This document shows positions 42,106 through 50,634 of a DNA stretch of 64,000 nucleotides, piece by piece. A program made the position numbers and the translations under genes. A model generated the notes under the pieces. The model was not told the DNA's origin. It did not search any database and worked only from the letters and a program-made list of their open reading frames with translations. How positions within the stretch are numbered: the first letter of the stretch is position 1; each line of letters begins with the position of its first letter. This stretch comes from Amycolatopsis vastitatis (GTDB lineage: Bacteria > Actinomycetota > Actinomycetes > Mycobacteriales > Pseudonocardiaceae). The stretch spans positions 1 to 64,000 of the forward strand of contig NZ_NMUL01000053.1 in the NCBI RefSeq assembly GCF_002234595.1, read 5' to 3'.

Positions 42106-42909
42106 GTGGAGACGCCCCGCGTGAAGTCCGTGATGCTGACCTTCCTCGGCATCCACGTGCTCGGCCGGGCGGTGGCGGTCTCCTCGGGCAGCGTGATCGA
42201 GGTGTTCGCGCGGATCGGCGTCTCGGAGGAGGCGGTCCGTTCCACGCTGACCCGGATGGCGAGCCGCGGGCTGCTGACCCGCCACCGCGACGGCCGGAAG
42301 GTCTACTTCGGACTCAGCCCGCGCCTGGCCGCGGTGCTCGAGGACGGCCGCCGCCGGGTCTGGGAGACGGGCGCGGTCAACCGCGCGGGAGACGGCGACT
42401 GGACGCTGGTGGGCTTTTCGCTCCCGGACAGCCGCCGCGGCGACCGTCACGACCTGCGCACCCAGCTGACCTGGGAGGGCTTCGGCCCGCTGCAGAACGG
42501 CTTGTGGGTCGCCGCGGGCAGCCGCGACGTCACGGCCATCATCGAGCAGCTCGACCTCGCCGGGCACGTCACGGTCCTGACGGCACGCCCCGCGAAGCCG
42601 ACGGAATCCGCCGAACTGGTCCGCAAGGCGTTCGACACGAAGACGATCGAGGCGCGCTACCTCGACTTCCTGGCGAAGTGGGACACCGCGCGGTCGCCGT
42701 GGCCGGACGACCTCACCCGGCAGCTGGTGCTGCACACCGACTGGCTGCAGGTCATCCGCCGGGACCCGCACCTGCCGGCCGAGCACCTGCCCGGCGGCTG
42801 GCCCGCCGAGCGGGCCGAACGCCTGTTCCGGAAGCTCGACGAGAGTCTCCGCGAAGGAGCGGCGAAAGAGGCCGGAGCGGTGCTCGACACGCTCGCCGTC
42901 ACCGGTTAG
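42106..42909 (+). CDS. PaaX-family transcriptional regulator
   Basis: 267 residues from GTG 42106. N-terminal winged helix (SVMLTFLGIHVLGRAVAVSSGSVIEVFARIGVSEEAVRSTLTRMASRGLLTRHRDGRKVYFGLS), then the PaaX central domain (GDWTLVGFSLPDSRRGDRHDLRTQLTWEGFGPLQNGLWVAA) and the PaaX C-terminal domain with HTDWLQVIRRDPHLPAEHLPGGWPAERAERLF. Family members repress catabolic genes and are released by acyl-CoA ligands. Divergent from the MHS transporter/hydrolase pair and convergent (4-base overlap) with the drug exporter. Confidence 0.92.
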   Translation: METPRVKSVMLTFLGIHVLGRAVAVSSGSVIEVFARIGVSEEAVRSTLTRMASRGLLTRHRDGRKVYFGLSPRLAAVLEDGRRRVWETGAVNRAGDGDWTLVGFSLPDSRRGDRHDLRTQLTWEGFGPLQNGLWVAAGSRDVTAIIEQLDLAGHVTVLTARPAKPTESAELVRKAFDTKTIEARYLDFLAKWDTARSPWPDDLTRQLVLHTDWLQVIRRDPHLPAEHLPGGWPAERAERLFRKLDESLREGAAKEAGAVLDTLAVTG

Positions 42910-44351
42910 TGCGGGGCTGGCTGGGCGTGCTTCGGCAGGAGCCCGACCAGTGCCAGTGCCGGCAGGCAGACGCCGGCGCAGAGGCCGAAAACCAGTTCGG
43001 CGGCGGCGAGGAAGGACGTCGGGGACGGCTGCCCGGCGCGGGCGAAGAACACGGTGCCGAGTGCGGCGACGCCGATCGCGCCGGCGAACTGCTGGGCGGC
43101 GTTGAGCAGGCCGGCGCCGGTCCCGACCTCCTCGGCGGTGGCTTCGCCGAGGATGAAGTCGAACAGGGGGATGAACAGCAGCCCGGAACCGGCTCCGGTC
43201 ACGAGCAACGCCGGCGCCAGCCTGCCCGCGGTGATGGCTTCGCCCCAGTGCGCGGTGGACCACCAGAGCGCGAGCAGGCCGGCGACGGTGACGGACAGCC
43301 CGAGGTGCAGGCCGGCGCGCCCGAGCTTTTCGGCGAGCACCGCGCCGGAGGCCAGCGTGGCGAGCGCGGTCCCCGCCGCCCAGGGGATCAGCGCGAGACC
43401 GGCGTCCAGCGGTGTCCAGCCCAGCCCCGACTGGAGCAGCAGGTTGACGACCAGGACGAACGCGCTGAGCGCGGCGTAGAACCCGCCGACGATCAGCAGG
43501 CCCACCACGAAGCCGCGCTTGCCGAACAGCGACGGCGTGACGACCGGGTGGCGGCTGCGGCGTTCGGACACGGCGAACAGGCCGAAAGCCACCAGCGCGG
43601 CCGCGATCATCGCGTGGGTCCACGCGGGCCAGCCCAGGTCGCGTCCCTGGATGAGCGGCACGATCAGCAGTGCCGAACCGGCGGTGAGCAGGCCGACGCC
43701 ACGCGGGTCGAGGCGGGCGCCGCGGTCCTCGCCGCCGTTTCGCGGGAGAACGCCCCAGCCGAGCGCGGCGGCGAGGACGCCGAACGGGACGTTGATCAGG
43801 AAGATCGAGCGCCACCGGCTGCCGAACGGGTCCAGGTGCAGCAGCCAGCCGGCGAGGATCGGCCCGGCCACCGTGGCCAGTCCCATGATCGGGCCCATCG
43901 GCATCAGCGCCTTGCGCAGGTGCGCGGGCGGAAAGACGATCTTCACCAGCGCCATGCCCTGCGGGATCATCACGGACCCGCACAGGCCCTGGACCACGCG
44001 GGCGGCGACGAGGAACCCGGCGCTGGGCGCGAGGCTGCAGGCCAGCGACGCGAGGGTGAAGCCGGACATGCCGAGCAGGAACAGCCGGCGGCGGCCGAGC
44101 ACGTCGCCGAGCCTGCCGGAGGTCACCAGGCCGAGGGCGAACGCCGCGGTGTAGCCGGACAGGACCCACTGCAGGGTCATCGGGCCGCCGCCGAGGTCGG
44201 CGCGGATCGCCGGGCTGGCGAGGTTGGCGACGCTGGTGTCGAGGAGGTCCATGAGCTCGGCGACGACCACGGCCACCAGGACCAGCCAGGCCCGGCCGAG
44301 CGGAAGCGGAGCCGCGCGGGACGTTTCCGACGAACATTGTTCAGTAGTCAC
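42906..44351 (-). CDS. MFS drug exporter, DHA2 (14-TM) family
   Basis: 481 residues from GTG 44351. 14 predicted helices. Motif A in GRLGDVLGRRRLFLLGM, motif B-type VAARVVQGLCGSVMIPQGMALV, and the DHA2 helix-1 motif VVVAELMDLLDTSVANLASPAI. It should export drugs or toxic metabolites in exchange for protons. The start codon lies inside the first of two 15-base palindromes shared with the divergent TetR gene, so repression by that TetR protein is very likely, and the mRNA may have little or no leader. Confidence 0.9.
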   Translation of the reverse strand: MTTEQCSSETSRAAPLPLGRAWLVLVAVVVAELMDLLDTSVANLASPAIRADLGGGPMTLQWVLSGYTAAFALGLVTSGRLGDVLGRRRLFLLGMSGFTLASLACSLAPSAGFLVAARVVQGLCGSVMIPQGMALVKIVFPPAHLRKALMPMGPIMGLATVAGPILAGWLLHLDPFGSRWRSIFLINVPFGVLAAALGWGVLPRNGGEDRGARLDPRGVGLLTAGSALLIVPLIQGRDLGWPAWTHAMIAAALVAFGLFAVSERRSRHPVVTPSLFGKRGFVVGLLIVGGFYAALSAFVLVVNLLLQSGLGWTPLDAGLALIPWAAGTALATLASGAVLAEKLGRAGLHLGLSVTVAGLLALWWSTAHWGEAITAGRLAPALLVTGAGSGLLFIPLFDFILGEATAEEVGTGAGLLNAAQQFAGAIGVAALGTVFFARAGQPSPTSFLAAAELVFGLCAGVCLPALALVGLLPKHAQPAPH

Positions 44352-44383
44352 GAACTAAGTTCTAGATTACGAACTAAGTTCGT
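44350..44383. promoter_or_regulatory. Twin TetR-type operators
   Basis: Two 15-base palindromes, ACGAACTAAGTTCTA at 44350-44364 (one arm imperfect) and the perfect ACGAACTAAGTTCGT at 44369-44383, centres 19 bases apart, fill the 52-base gap between the divergent exporter and tetR genes. The first overlaps the exporter start codon. Confidence 0.85.
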
Positions 44384-44403
44384 GTCAAGGTAGGGTGACG
44401 GGC

Positions 44404-45132
44404 ATGCCCACCGATCCCCGAGAGCGCCGCGCGGCCCGCCACGCCGGACTCCCCACGGACTCCGCGTCGACGGCGCCGCGGAAGACCCCCATCACGGCCG
44501 ACCGGATCACCGACGCCGCGCTGCAGGTCATCGCCACCGAGGGCTACGACGCGCTGACGATCCGCCGGGTCGCCGCGGTGCTCGGCACCGGCCCGTCCTC
44601 GCTGTACGCGCACATCCTCAACAAGGACGACCTCGACGACCTGCTCGTCGGACGGCTCTGCGCCGAGATCCGGCTGCCCGAGCCCGACCCGGCGTCGTGG
44701 CGGGAGCAGATCCACGACGTCTATGCGCAGCTCCGGGACGTCTACCTGAAGTACCCCGGCGTCTCCCGCGCCGCGCTGGCCATGGTCCCCACCCACCTCG
44801 AAACGCTGCGGCTGGGCGAAGGGATCCTGGCCATCCTGCTCGCCGGCGGCATCGAACCGCAGGCCGCCGCGTGGGCGCTCGACGCGCTCACCCTCTACGT
44901 CAGCGCCTACACCCTGGAACGTTCACTCGTCCGGCAACGGCAGCGAAACCACGACGACAACTGGGTGCTCGGCCGGGAAGAGCTCATCGAGCGGTTCAGC
45001 GCCTTGCCCGCGGCCGAGTTCCCGCACACCCGGCGCCACGCGGCCGAACTGACCTCCGGCACCGGGCACGACCGCTTCGACTTCGCGCTCACCTTGATGC
45101 TCGACAACCTCAGCCGGCGGCCAAGGGCTTGA
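44404..45132 (+). CDS. TetR-family transcriptional regulator
   Basis: 242 residues from ATG 44404 (GTG 44395 adds three residues). HTH: ITADRITDAALQVIATEGYDALTIRRVAAVLGTGPSSLYAHILNKDDLDDLL, with SLYAHILNKDDL in the recognition-helix position. The C-terminal ligand domain (about 100-240) has the TetR_C pattern of tetracycline-repressor-like proteins. It is divergent from the DHA2 exporter and two palindromic operators lie between them. The gene's 3' end overlaps the GNAT gene by 23 bases. Confidence 0.92.
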   Translation: MPTDPRERRAARHAGLPTDSASTAPRKTPITADRITDAALQVIATEGYDALTIRRVAAVLGTGPSSLYAHILNKDDLDDLLVGRLCAEIRLPEPDPASWREQIHDVYAQLRDVYLKYPGVSRAALAMVPTHLETLRLGEGILAILLAGGIEPQAAAWALDALTLYVSAYTLERSLVRQRQRNHDDNWVLGREELIERFSALPAAEFPHTRRHAAELTSGTGHDRFDFALTLMLDNLSRRPRA

Positions 45133-45556
45133 TGAACCGGGCCGACCTGGCGCAGACGTCGTCGTAGCCGAGGCCGCGGTAGAAGCTGTGCGCGGCTTCG
45201 CGGGTCCGGGTGCTGGTGACCTCCAGCTCCCGGCACCCGAGCCGGCGCGCCTCACGCTCGACTTCGGCCACCAGCGCGCGGCCCACGCCCTGGCCACGGC
45301 ACGAGTCGTCGACGACCAGCGCCACCAGGCGGCCCCGGCGTCCGTCGTGCTCCAGAAGGGGCATCGCGTGGAACGCGGCGACCCCCGAAACCAGGCCGTC
45401 CGCCTCGGCGACGACCAGCACGCTGCGCGGGTCGGTCAGCCAGTCGTCCAGCCGGGCCCGGACCCTGGCCTCGTCGGCCGGATATCCGAGCTGCTCGAGC
45501 AGGACCGTGAGCCGCGCGACGTCGCCGGTACCCGCCGGCCTGATGGTTGTCGTCAT
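45110..45556 (-). CDS. GNAT-family N-acetyltransferase
   Basis: 148 residues from ATG 45556. GNAT fold: MTTTIRPAGTGDVARLTVLLEQLGYP, SVLVVAEADGLVSGVAAFHAMP, motif A LVALVVDDSCRGQGVGRALVAEVEREARRLGCRELEVTS (acetyl-CoA loop RGQGVG), motif B AAHSFYRGLGYDDVCARSARFIKPL. Acetylates an amino group on an unknown small molecule or protein in the cytoplasm. Divergent from a second GNAT gene with which it shares a 36-base gap. Confidence 0.9.
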   Translation of the reverse strand: MTTTIRPAGTGDVARLTVLLEQLGYPADEARVRARLDDWLTDPRSVLVVAEADGLVSGVAAFHAMPLLEHDGRRGRLVALVVDDSCRGQGVGRALVAEVEREARRLGCRELEVTSTRTREAAHSFYRGLGYDDVCARSARFIKPLAAG

Positions 45557-45592
45557 GCCACCCAGTCTGCCCATGCGGCCAGAATGGGCTCC

Positions 45593-46027
45593 ATGGTGGA
45601 GATCAGCTTCCTGGCCGAGCCCGACCGAGACCAGTGGGAGGCGCTGGCCCGCGGCAAGGACGCCCACTTCGGCGTCGAACGCCGCGACGAAGACTACGAA
45701 CGGACCTGGCGGCGCCTGCTCGGCGACGAGCGGATCCGCGGGATCGCCGCGCGGGTGGACGGCAGGATGGCCGGCATCGCGCACTACCTGTTCCACGCCA
45801 GTGTCTGGTACTCCGGGAAGTGCTACCTGGCGGACCTGTTCGTGGACCCGGAGGCCCGGCGGCGGGGCGTCGCGACGGCGGTGATCGAGTGGGTGGCGCG
45901 GGACGCCGAGGAGCACGGCCACCCGGGCCTCTACTGGAACACCCTGGAAGACGCTCCGGCTCGCGCGCTGTACGACAAGGTCGGCAAGTTCCACCAGGGA
46001 CTCATTCACTACGCCTACCGGCGCTGA
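45593..46027 (+). CDS. GNAT-family N-acetyltransferase
   Basis: 144 residues from ATG 45593; ATG 45584 and GTG 45596 are alternatives. GNAT motif A reads CYLADLFVDPEARRRGVATAVIEWVARDAEEHGHPGLYWNTLED, with the acetyl-CoA loop RRRGVA, and motif B is PARALYDKVGKFHQGLIHYAYRR. The N-terminal half is short on beta strands (SFLAEPDRDQWEALARGKDAHFGVERRDEDYERTWRRLL), as in GNATs that act on small amines. Substrate unknown. Confidence 0.88.
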   Translation: MVEISFLAEPDRDQWEALARGKDAHFGVERRDEDYERTWRRLLGDERIRGIAARVDGRMAGIAHYLFHASVWYSGKCYLADLFVDPEARRRGVATAVIEWVARDAEEHGHPGLYWNTLEDAPARALYDKVGKFHQGLIHYAYRR

Positions 46028-46527
46028 GCCGCGCGGAATCGCGCCCGCGCCGGAATCTGCGGCAAACCCGCCGCGGCGATCACCGGCGCGCCGGACGTCA
46101 TGAACGACTCTTTCCTGTCGCCGGACGGGATGAACGAGTCGTTCACGACATCGCGGCGGCGGCCGTCACGACCCTCCACGGCGAGTATCCGAGAATTATT
46201 CGTGGTCACTCCGCGCTAAACTAACCCGCGCGGGGGAGAATTCGGCGGTATACGTCCCGTAGAGGTCAATTTCCGGCAACGCGATCAAACCGTTATGTGC
46301 CGAGCGCCGGTCGAGTCGTATCTTTTCGTGCAGGCGATGATCGACATCGGCTGACGGAGGTGCCGGAAGGTCCCGCCGGGTCCGGACAGTGCGGCCCGGT
46401 CGGGACGGCGGAGCGTGCCGCGGGCTGACATCTGCGGAAACGATTCGTGTAATCGCCAGAGTTCCGATTTCCGTTCTGAGGAAATCGGTCCCCCAATTGA
46501 CCGGAGTAATGCATCGAAGGATTCGTC
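46028..46527. promoter_or_regulatory. Intergenic region upstream of the halogenase locus
   Basis: 500 bases between the GNAT gene and the thioesterase gene. It contains the family B repeat at 46096-46149 and a long AT-richer stretch (about 46180-46330 and 46430-46527) that probably holds the promoter of the biosynthetic operon; the thioesterase ATG is preceded by GAAGGA. I could not assign boxes and no gene is supported. Confidence 0.5.
46096..46149. repeat. Family B palindromic repeat pair, diverged
   Basis: GTCATGAACGACTCTTTCC, a short spacer, then GATGAACGAGTCGTTCACGAC; same layout as 24960-25012 with several substitutions. The core ATGAACGASTC is conserved in both. Confidence 0.8.
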
Positions 46528-47310
46528 ATGCCCTTTGCCATCAGGTCGTTGTCCGCGGGGGACCAGCTTGGCGTGAACGAGTGCCGCTATCTGCTCCTGC
46601 CGCCCGCCGGTGGCACCGTCGGGACGTTCCGGCACGTCGTGGGGGCGGCGGCCGGCGCCGAGGTGTGGGGCGTGGAGTACCCGGGGCGGGGTGACCGGCT
46701 GGACGCGCCGCCGCCGTCGTCCCTGGAACAGCTGGCCGAGCACGTCACGGGCGAGCTCCTCCGCCGGGAACGCGCCTGGGTGCGGCAGACCGTCGTGGTC
46801 GGGTTCAGCATGGGCGGGTTCGTCGCGGTGGAGCTGGCGCAGCGGCTGCGCACCCGCTGCGGGCCGGCTCCGGCGGCCGTCGTCGTCATCGGGACACCCG
46901 CGCCGCACCGGCGGGTCCCCGGGCGGTACGGGCGGATCGGCGAAGATCACCTCCTGGAGGTGCTGACCGGCGAAGGATTCGTGCCCGGGCTGGGAAGCCG
47001 TGCGTCGTTCGAGGTGTGGGCCTACGCCGCCGAGCTGTTGCGGCGGGACGTCCGCCTGACCACGGCGTACCGGGGCCCGGCCGACGTCGCCGTCCGGTGC
47101 CCGCTGGCCGCCTTGTGCGGTGACCGCGACCCGGTGCCGGCCGACGACGCGACCGAAGCGTGGCGGCCGTGGACGACCGGTCCGTTCCTGGCCGCGACCG
47201 TGCCGGGCGGGCACCTCGGGCTGCTGGCCCCCGGCCGCGGCGCGGAGTTCTGGACGTGGTTGCGGCGGATCGAGCGGGACGTGGTCGCCGCGGGAGTGCG
47301 GGATGCCTGA
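46528..47310 (+). CDS. Type II thioesterase (alpha/beta hydrolase)
   Basis: 260 residues from ATG 46528. TEII landmarks: RYLLLPPAGGTVGTFRHVV, EVWGVEYPGRGDRLDAPPP, the nucleophile in VVGFSMGGFVAVELAQRL, the aspartate in ALCGDRDPVPADD, and the histidine in VPGGHLGLL. TEIIs hydrolyse acyl or aminoacyl groups from carrier proteins. Here the only carrier is the PCP of the next gene, so this enzyme may be the product-releasing step rather than an editing activity. Its stop overlaps the start of the A-PCP gene by 8 bases. Confidence 0.9.
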   Translation: MPFAIRSLSAGDQLGVNECRYLLLPPAGGTVGTFRHVVGAAAGAEVWGVEYPGRGDRLDAPPPSSLEQLAEHVTGELLRRERAWVRQTVVVGFSMGGFVAVELAQRLRTRCGPAPAAVVVIGTPAPHRRVPGRYGRIGEDHLLEVLTGEGFVPGLGSRASFEVWAYAAELLRRDVRLTTAYRGPADVAVRCPLAALCGDRDPVPADDATEAWRPWTTGPFLAATVPGGHLGLLAPGRGAEFWTWLRRIERDVVAAGVRDA

Positions 47311-49057
47311 GCTTCCACCGTCCGTGGTCGGGGGCGGCCGGCGTTTCGTGCCGAAGGTGGGCTGGCAGGAGCTGTTCGAGCTGCGGGCCCGGGCGTTCCC
47401 GGAGCGGACGGCCCTGGTGGCCGACGACGTCGCGTGGACCTTCGGCGACCTGCGCCGGTGGAGCGGCCGCCTGACGACCGTGCTGCGGGCCGCCGGGGCG
47501 GTGCCCGGTTCGACGGTGGCGTGCGCCATGGCCAGGTCCGCGCGGGCGGTGCTGGCGCCGCTCGCGGTGGCCAAGGCCGGCGCGGTCTACCTGCCCCTGG
47601 ACCCTGGCCTGCCGCCGGCGCGGCGGGCGCTGATCCTCGCCGAAGCCCGCCCGGCCGTGCTGCTCACCGACGTTCCCGAGCTCGCCGCGAGCGCGGACGT
47701 CGTGCTCTCGCCCGAGCACTGGCGCAGTGAGCTGGCCCGGCGGCCGGAGCACGCGGTCGCCGGCATCAACCCCGCCGATCCGGCGTACGTCGTCTACACC
47801 TCCGGCTCCACCGGCCGCCCGAAGGGCGTCGTGGTCGGGCACCGGAGCCTGGTCAACCTGTACTGCGAGCTCGCCGCGCGGTTCTTCCCCGCCGGGGGCG
47901 CGCCGCAGCGGGTGGCGCACGGCCTCCCGCTGGCCTTCGACGCGGCGTGGAACCCGCTGCTGTGGCTGGTCGGCGGGCACGAGGTGCACCTGGTGCCCGA
48001 AGCCGTCCGGACCGATCCCGAGCGCTACGTCGCCTTCATCCGCGCGCACCGGCTGACGGTGGTGGAGGCCGTGCCGGCCCAGCTCGCCGGGCTCGTCGAC
48101 GCCGGCCTCCTCGCGGAGGACGTCCGCCCGCGGACGCTGCTCATGGGCGGAGAGGCGGTCGGGCCCTCTCTGTGGGCCCGGCTGCGCGCGACACCCGGCC
48201 TGACGGCGGTCAACCTCTACGGCCCGACCGAATGCACGGTGTTCACCACCGCCTGCCGGGTGGGGGAGCAGGACACGCCCGCGATCGGGCACCCGATCGC
48301 CAACACCAGCGTCCAGGTCGTGGACGCCTGCCTGCGGCCGGTGCCGGTCGGCGAGCCGGGCGAGCTCCTCGTCGGCGGGACGTCGCTCGCGCTGGGCTAC
48401 CTCGGGGACGCGGCGCTGACGGCCGACCGCTTCGGCACCGCGCCCCACCGCTGGTACCGCACCGGCGACCGGTGCCGCTGCGAGCCCGACGGCACCCTGC
48501 GCTGGCTGGGCCGGCTCGACGACCAGGTCAAGATCCGCGGCCACCGCGTCGAACCGGGCGAGGCCGAACACGCCCTGCTCGCGTTGCCCGGGGTGCGACA
48601 GGCCATGGTCCGCGCCGAGGGCGCCGGGGACCGCCGTCACCTGGTCGCGTACGTCGTGCTCGGTTCCGGCTCCGGCTCCGGCTCCGGGGACGACTTGCGT
48701 GACCGGCTCCGGGAGACGCTGCCCGAATACCTCGTGCCCGCGGCGGTCGTCGAAGCCGCCGCGCTGCCGGTCGGGCGCACCGGCAAGGTCGACCGCGCCG
48801 CCGCCCGGATCGAGCCGCGCCGGCTGACCCCCGCCGAGACTCTCGTCGCGGCGGCGTTCCAGGGCCAGCTCGGGATCTCCGAGGTGACCGCGGACAGCGA
48901 CTTCTTCGCCCTCGGCGGGCACAGCCTCTCCGCCGCGGCGCTGGCGGCGCGGCTGCGGGCCCGCGGGGTGCCGTGCACGCTGCGGGACGTCCTGCGCCGC
49001 CGCACCGTCGCCCGGCTCGCCGAACTCGTCCCCGGACGCCCGGAAGGAGGCGCGTGA
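47303..49057 (+). CDS. Free-standing NRPS adenylation-PCP didomain protein
   Basis: 584 residues from ATG 47303. Adenylation core motifs: A2-like LAPLAVAKAGAVYLPLDPGLP, A3 VVYTSGSTGRPKGVVV, A5 NLYGPTE, A7 YRTGDRCRCEPDG, A8 GRLDDQVKIRGHRVEPGE and A10 LPVGRTGKVDR. The PCP follows (about 510-580) with the phosphopantetheine site FFALGGHSLSAAALAARL. There is no condensation or thioesterase domain, so it loads one amino acid onto its own carrier. The A4 region is FDAAWNPLLWLVGG; its D fits binding of an alpha-amino group, but I cannot read the substrate. Context (carrier halogenase, tyrosine phenol-lyase-like gene) suggests tyrosine. An odd Gly-Ser repeat (GSGSGSGSG) lies before A9. Confidence 0.93.
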   Translation: MPELPPSVVGGGRRFVPKVGWQELFELRARAFPERTALVADDVAWTFGDLRRWSGRLTTVLRAAGAVPGSTVACAMARSARAVLAPLAVAKAGAVYLPLDPGLPPARRALILAEARPAVLLTDVPELAASADVVLSPEHWRSELARRPEHAVAGINPADPAYVVYTSGSTGRPKGVVVGHRSLVNLYCELAARFFPAGGAPQRVAHGLPLAFDAAWNPLLWLVGGHEVHLVPEAVRTDPERYVAFIRAHRLTVVEAVPAQLAGLVDAGLLAEDVRPRTLLMGGEAVGPSLWARLRATPGLTAVNLYGPTECTVFTTACRVGEQDTPAIGHPIANTSVQVVDACLRPVPVGEPGELLVGGTSLALGYLGDAALTADRFGTAPHRWYRTGDRCRCEPDGTLRWLGRLDDQVKIRGHRVEPGEAEHALLALPGVRQAMVRAEGAGDRRHLVAYVVLGSGSGSGSGDDLRDRLRETLPEYLVPAAVVEAAALPVGRTGKVDRAAARIEPRRLTPAETLVAAAFQGQLGISEVTADSDFFALGGHSLSAAALAARLRARGVPCTLRDVLRRRTVARLAELVPGRPEGGA

Positions 49058-50409
49058 TGACCGATTTCGACGTCGTCGTGGCCGGGGGCGGGCCCGGTGG
49101 TTCGACCGCGGCGGGGCTGGTCGCCGCCGACGGGCACCGCGTCCTGCTGCTGGAGCAGGAGCACCTGCCGCGCTACCGGATCGGGGAGTCGCTGCTCCCG
49201 GCGACGGTGCACGGGATCTGCGCCCTGCTCGGGGTGCGGGACGAGGTCGAACGCGCGGGGTTCGTGCGCAAGCGCGGCGGCATGTTCCGGTGGGGCAGCA
49301 ACCCCGAGCCGTGGACGTTCGCGTTCGCCGCGTCGGACCGGATGGCCGGCCCGACTTCCTACGCCTACCAGGTGGAACGCACGCGGTTCGACACGATCCT
49401 GCTGCGCAACGCGAGCCGGCTCGGCGCCGACGTCCGCGAGGGGCACCGGGTGCTCGGCACGCTCCGCGACGGCGGCCGGATCACCGGCGTCCGCTACCTC
49501 GACGACACCGGCCGCGAACGGGAGGCGACGGCGCGGTTCGTCGTCGACGCGTCCGGGCACACGAGCCGGCTGCACCACGACGTCGGCGGCGCCCGCGAAT
49601 ACTCCCCGGATTTCCGCAACCTGGCGTTGTTCGGCTACTTCCGCGGCGGCGCCCGGCTGCCCGAACCGGACGCGGGGAACATCCTGTGCGCCGCCTTCGA
49701 CGACGGCTGGTTCTGGTACATCCCGCTTTCGGCGAGCCTGACCAGCGTCGGCGCGGTCGTCCGGCGGGACGCCGCGGCCCGGGTGCAGGGCGACCCCGAG
49801 ACGGCGTTCCGCGCCCTGATCGCGGACTGCCCGATGATCCGCGACTTCCTGTGCGGCGTCCCGCGCGCCACCGAACCGCCGTACGACCGGCTGCGGGTGC
49901 GCAAGGACTACTCCTACGACCGGACTTCCCTGCGCTGCCCGGGAATGGTGCTGGTCGGCGACGCCGCCTGCTTCATCGACCCGGTGTTCTCCTCCGGCGT
50001 GCACCTCGCCACCTACAGTGCGCTGCTGGCCGCCCGGTCGATCAACAGCACCCTGGCCGGACTGGTGCCGGAGGAGCGGTGCTTCGCCGAGTTCGAAGCC
50101 CGCTACCGCCGCGAGTTCGGCTTGTTCCGGGACTTCCTGCGCGGCTTCTACCGGCTCGAGGCCGACCAGCGGTCCTACTACCGGCACGCCGGGGCGGTCA
50201 CCGGCCGCGACGACCGCACGGCGTTCCTCGACCTCGTCGGCGGGGTGTCGTCGGCGGACTTCGACACGCTCGGCGAGGTTCTCGCCGAAGGAGCGCAGCT
50301 GCAGCTGCGCGGCCTGCTCGGTGCGGATGCGGGTGAGGAGCCGCCGATGTTCCCGGGTGGGTTGGTGTCTACTTCGGACGGTCGGCGTTGGCGGGTGCCC
50401 GATGCCTGA
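49057..50409 (+). CDS. Flavin-dependent halogenase (PCP-bound substrate type)
   Basis: 450 residues; ATG 49057 shares one base with the stop of the A-PCP gene. FAD site VVVAGGGPGGSTAAGLVAADGHRVLLLEQ, conserved RYRIGESLLP, the K72 region RKRGGMFRWG in the place of the catalytic lysine, the halogenase signature WFWYIPLSA (WxWxIP), and LVGDAACFIDPVFSSGVHLA. The WxWxIP and lysine separate halogenases from monooxygenases. The KRGGxFRWG pattern and length fit the CndH/PltA/SgcC3-like group that acts on carrier-bound aromatic substrates. A cytosolic flavin reductase would be needed and is not encoded here. Predicted product: halogenated aminoacyl-S-PCP. Confidence 0.9.
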   Translation: MTDFDVVVAGGGPGGSTAAGLVAADGHRVLLLEQEHLPRYRIGESLLPATVHGICALLGVRDEVERAGFVRKRGGMFRWGSNPEPWTFAFAASDRMAGPTSYAYQVERTRFDTILLRNASRLGADVREGHRVLGTLRDGGRITGVRYLDDTGREREATARFVVDASGHTSRLHHDVGGAREYSPDFRNLALFGYFRGGARLPEPDAGNILCAAFDDGWFWYIPLSASLTSVGAVVRRDAAARVQGDPETAFRALIADCPMIRDFLCGVPRATEPPYDRLRVRKDYSYDRTSLRCPGMVLVGDAACFIDPVFSSGVHLATYSALLAARSINSTLAGLVPEERCFAEFEARYRREFGLFRDFLRGFYRLEADQRSYYRHAGAVTGRDDRTAFLDLVGGVSSADFDTLGEVLAEGAQLQLRGLLGADAGEEPPMFPGGLVSTSDGRRWRVPDA

Positions 50410-50470
50410 GCTCGCCGTCCTGCTCGCCGCCCTCGCCGTGGTGCTCGGTCTCGCCCGGCTCGCCGGCGCG
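50402..50470 (+). repeat. Duplicated 5' end of the antiporter gene (orphan copy)
   Basis: 69 bases (23 codons, start MPELAVLLAALAVVLGLARL) that match the first 69 bases of the antiporter gene at 50635-50703 with five substitutions, mostly at third positions. The ATG overlaps the halogenase stop as ATGCCTGA. After the copy the frame runs into the family A repeat and stops at 50647, out of frame with the real gene. It is likely the original start of the antiporter gene. Confidence 0.85.
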
Positions 50471-50534
50471 AGGTTGCCACTGTGCTGCCCGCTGGTGTCG
50501 CGCGTCCGAGGTTCGTTGACAGCGGCCGGGCGAT

Positions 50535-50619
50535 GCGCCCCAATGTGGCGTTCGGTGCGTCCAACGCACCGAACGCCACATTGGGTGCGTCCAACGCAAC
50601 CAACGCCACATTGGGGCGC
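50535..50619. repeat. Family A palindromic repeat
   Basis: Outer arms GCGCCCCAATGTGGCGTT (50535-50552) and AACGCCACATTGGGGCGC (50602-50619) are perfect inverted copies; inside are GTGCGTCCAACGCAC and a diverged second unit. The same 18-base outer arms are found at 61417-61501. It separates the two copies of the antiporter 5' end. Confidence 0.9.
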
Positions 50620-50634
50620 TTGGGACGGTGGCCG

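Noticed and set aside
50482..50634. N-terminal extension of the antiporter through the family A repeat
   Set aside because: The in-frame extension (PNVAFGASNAPNATLG) is the translated repeat. The hydrophobic start at 50635 matches the duplicated original start at 50402.
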